Both the position numbers and the translations under genes were made by a program. A stretch of DNA of 64,000 nucleotides, taken from Larix kaempferi. Taxonomy: Eukaryota; Streptophyta; Pinopsida; Pinales; Pinaceae. Shown here piece after piece: positions 61,604 through 64,000 of the stretch (position 1 is its first letter; each line of letters opens with the position of its first letter). Below the pieces are notes generated by a model that had not been told where the DNA came from, made no database searches, and was given only the letters and a program-made list of their open reading frames with translations. The stretch covers positions 1-64,000 of the forward strand of contig BSBM01003535.1 in the NCBI GenBank assembly GCA_027924585.1, in the 5' to 3' direction.

Positions 61604-63198
61604 TACATTCCACTAAGTTACACTACTTTATTTATATATATATATATATCCCCTCATAGTCCCTATGACTTGGCCTTGAAGAGTCTTTCGGATCATATAA
61701 ACTATTCTCATGTCCTTATCGAGATCGATGGATGGGAACGTTGGAACAGGACAGGCAGATAATTATTTCTCATCGATCGAGATTGATCCGATACCAGATG
61801 ATCGCACCTATAAACCCTTTTTTTCATTAATAAAAAAAGAGGGGAAAGAAAATAAGTTAAGTAACGACTGACATGATGATATGCAATAATAATCCATTAC
61901 ATTATTGGAGGTTACTAATCTACTTCTGATAGATCCAAGGTTCTAATGATTGATCCCAGCCTATTGGATCTTGGCCTTCGTTCGAATAGTAAGTAATTAG
62001 GATCGATCATTGTAATTTGATGAATCAGGTGTAGGGAATTCCTAGCTAGTATGATGAATGACTTCCTCCTTTCCTTTTATTCTCAAGGGAATCCATAAGA
62101 AGGGGATCTATGGAAGTATCTGTCCGATCCAATCTGTCTAATCTGTCCAATCCAAAGAGTTCGGATCGTAGAACTGGAACTAATTGTAACATACAAGAAA
62201 CAAGGCGTTTTTTCTTTTCTTTTTTTCTAGGCACTTCTAGATTCTACATACAAATATAGATAGAGGATTTATAAGGTATTCCATACTATATTGCTTGGAT
62301 TTGCACAATGTTAGAATTCCCATTGTAAGATAATCTAGTTCGGAACCGAGGGAAAAGCGGGTAATTTGTCACGATATTTTCTATATTGTATCACATTTCT
62401 TTTTTTGTTCATTTTTATCGCTAGCTCTTCGAAAAACTCGAGAGTTCTCTAAAATATCATATGTTTGAAGCAGTTTCTAGTCCAGTCAAAGTATCGATTG
62501 GACATGTGGCTTTTAGCTCCATCCAAACGCAACGCATTCCGTTGGGGTTGAACGAAGTCCTTTTCCGTTCAATCGAAAATCCCGGCTGTATCTATCCCTT
62601 TGCTAAAGATCGGGGCGAAGATCTTGATCAACTAGGATTCTCTACAATATGTTATTTATGGTAAATCAAACCTATTCTTGAACCATAGAAGTGGGAAGTA
62701 CTACGGATATTCCAAATACCTGGAAAGGAAAATTCTCTGGAGTTGATCCATTCTAGCTAAAGGCGAACCTTTGGTTCGTTCTCTTTCTCCACCTAAGATC
62801 ATAACTCTGTTGGGACAAAACTAGAATCCCTTGCTCAAAAATAATGTGGACTGCGACCCAAAAGAAGTTGCCTTCTGCCCCGTTACAAATAGATATTTAC
62901 TCGGTTAGACAATAGATCTGTCCGAAATCATGTTATATCGGAATGAGCCCGGACTCATCACGAACTTATACGTGAAGGATTTGATACGTTCCACGGATCG
63001 ATTGACGCCTACCAAGACGTTTCATTCGTCTTCTTTCAATACTGTAAAATGTTCACTATCTCCGTTGATAGATGAGCCTCGAAATTTGTATATTTGTCCC
63101 ATCACCTGCATTATAATATAATAAATAACTTGATTGTCTCTTAACCGTGCGTGTAAGACGGACATCCAGACCTTTTTTTTTTCTTCGTAGGAAACATG
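61604..63198. other. trnV-trnT-GGU spacer
   Basis: About 1.6 kb. It has a TA dinucleotide run near 61630-61648. A 67-codon frame (62461-62664, MFEAVSSPVKVSIGHVAF) resembles nothing I recognise. No tRNA or conserved plastid gene found; trnH is not here. Confidence 0.5.
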
Positions 63199-63270
63199 AG
63201 CCCTTTATCGGACTTGAACCGATGACTTACGCCTTACCATGGCGTTACTCTACCACTGAGTTAAAAGGGC
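63199..63270 (-). tRNA. trnT-GGU: trnT-GGU
   Basis: A 72-nt threonine tRNA on the minus strand with acceptor GCCCTTT paired to AAAGGGC and anticodon GGT (ATGGTAA). In most plants it lies beside trnE; here it is 21 kb away, another sign of rearrangement. Confidence 0.94.
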
Positions 63271-63491
63271 CCCCCCATCATATATTAATGAGTAAGTCTA
63301 CTACGGTATATGAACAAAAAATTGGATGCACATGATCCATCTATATTTATAGATATCAAGTTGAGAACATATATTAGTAGCTCGTAGGTTTACATGAGAG
63401 GAGGGTAGGGATAGCTATACTGGAAACTCCGGGCTGAGCTGATACGAAGCGAATGGAGACAAGTTATGTTATGCCTAAAAACAATTCTGAA

Positions 63492-63662
63492 TGTATTGCT
63501 AGAAGAGCCGCGGGATCAACGGGTCAGGTCCTATTGCAATTACCTGAAATGCGTTTGCATAATATTATTTCTCGATCGGGTATGGCTCCCACCATTCCCG
63601 GAGCTAAACAATTAGTTAATCATAGACATACCTCGGTCAATGACCATATGGTAGATATTTCG
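63492..63662 (+). pseudogene. rps4: psi-rps4, inverted partial copy
   Basis: About 170 bases match the middle of rps4 (2487-2656, minus strand) but on the opposite strand, with about 15 substitutions. It encodes [33 protein letters not shown] and VNDHMVDI. It has no rps4 start or end. It stays in frame over this stretch, and the flanks do not match rps4. Confidence 0.92.
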
Positions 63663-64000
63663 AAAATGAATTCTAAATAATTCAATTCTTTTTAACAGAA
63701 TTCTTCAAATATCATTACAAACTGTAGAAAATTTGAACAAATAGGAAGATGTTCCCGGATATAATCTATCGCAAACCTAAGAAGATCAATGGTTGTAAGG
63801 AAACCCCTTCTATTTTGAAAGATGGCGATGATATTAAACCAATTCTTTTCTTTCTTAATCCAAGATAAATATAATCCTTCTTCCATTTTCTCTTCTTCCC
63901 CATCTGTGTAATTTCGATCAGGAACATAGCCTTGAGTAACTGATATCTTTTATAATAATACATAAAGAAATAAATAGAGAGCCCATTCAGATATTGAAAT
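63663..64000. other. Right end, with an unrecognised minus-strand ORF
   Basis: A minus-strand frame (63692-63886, MEEGLYLSWIKKEKNWFNII, then lysine- and aromatic-rich sequence to a stop) would join upstream codons to about 63963 if one base were surplus near 63896. Composition resembles plastid ycf1 or ycf2 coding sequence, but I cannot match it to either. It may be a gene remnant. Confidence 0.35.

Noticed and set aside
61604-63198. trnH-GUG or an ndh remnant in the trnV-trnT spacer
   Set aside because: No trnH cloverleaf and no recognisable ndh segment could be found on either strand.

Overview
The window is 64 kb of a plastid (chloroplast) genome from a conifer of the pine family (Pinaceae). 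Four things point there. A trnI-CAU gene sits next to a lone 3' piece of psbA, the relic inverted repeat typical of Pinaceae. ndhC and ndhK survive only as wrecks. clpP has no introns. trnR-CCG lies between accD and rbcL. I cannot assign the genus from the sequence alone.

Layout. 1-6.2 kb: ycf3 (5' two exons), trnS-GGA, rps4, trnT-UGU, trnL-UAA, trnF-GAA, then psi-ndhK and psi-ndhC. 6.5-6.9 kb: trnI-CAU and the psbA fragment. 7-14.8 kb (+): the ribosomal operon rpl23-rpl2-rps19-rpl22-rps3-rpl16-rpl14-rps8-infA-rpl36-rps11-rpoA. It converges on the psbB operon (15.0-20.3 kb, -): psbB-psbT-psbH-petB-petD, with psbN opposite. 20.8-23 kb: psbI, trnS-GCU, ycf12, trnG-UCC, trnR-UCU. 23-39 kb (-): atpA-atpF-atpH-atpI-rps2-rpoC2-rpoC1-rpoB. 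39.4-42.4 kb: trnC, petN, psbM, trnD-trnY-trnE. 42.9-49.4 kb: clpP, rps12 5' exon, rpl20, rps18, rpl33, psaJ, trnP, trnW, petG, petL, psbE-psbF-psbL-psbJ. 50.4-58 kb (-): petA, cemA, ycf4, psaI, accD, trnR-CCG, rbcL. 58.7-64 kb: atpB-atpE, trnM, trnV-UAC, trnT-GGU and a broken copy of part of rps4.

Together these genes supply parts of the ATP synthase, cytochrome b6f, photosystems I and II, Rubisco, acetyl-CoA carboxylase, the plastid RNA polymerase (PEP) and the ribosome. The ndh complex is gone.

The most striking property of the sequence is patchwork quality. Many essential genes (rps19 to psbB, rpoC1 5' part, rpoB, petN, petA, cemA, ycf4, one site in atpB) carry single-base insertions, mostly lengthening a short run, while neighbouring blocks (atpA to rpoC2, clpP to psbJ, psaI to rbcL) read cleanly over kilobases. 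I read this chiefly as sequencing or assembly error in some source fragments, with a transferred (nuclear or mitochondrial) copy as the less likely alternative. The frameshifted genes are therefore annotated as CDS with the breaks described.

I found no sign of a novel defence, mobile or regulatory system. The real points of biological interest are structural: a 21-kb psbI-to-trnE block inserted between psbB and clpP, mosaic repeats at its end, an inverted partial rps4 copy, the relic inverted repeat, a tandem duplication in the rbcL leader, and several near-perfect hairpins.
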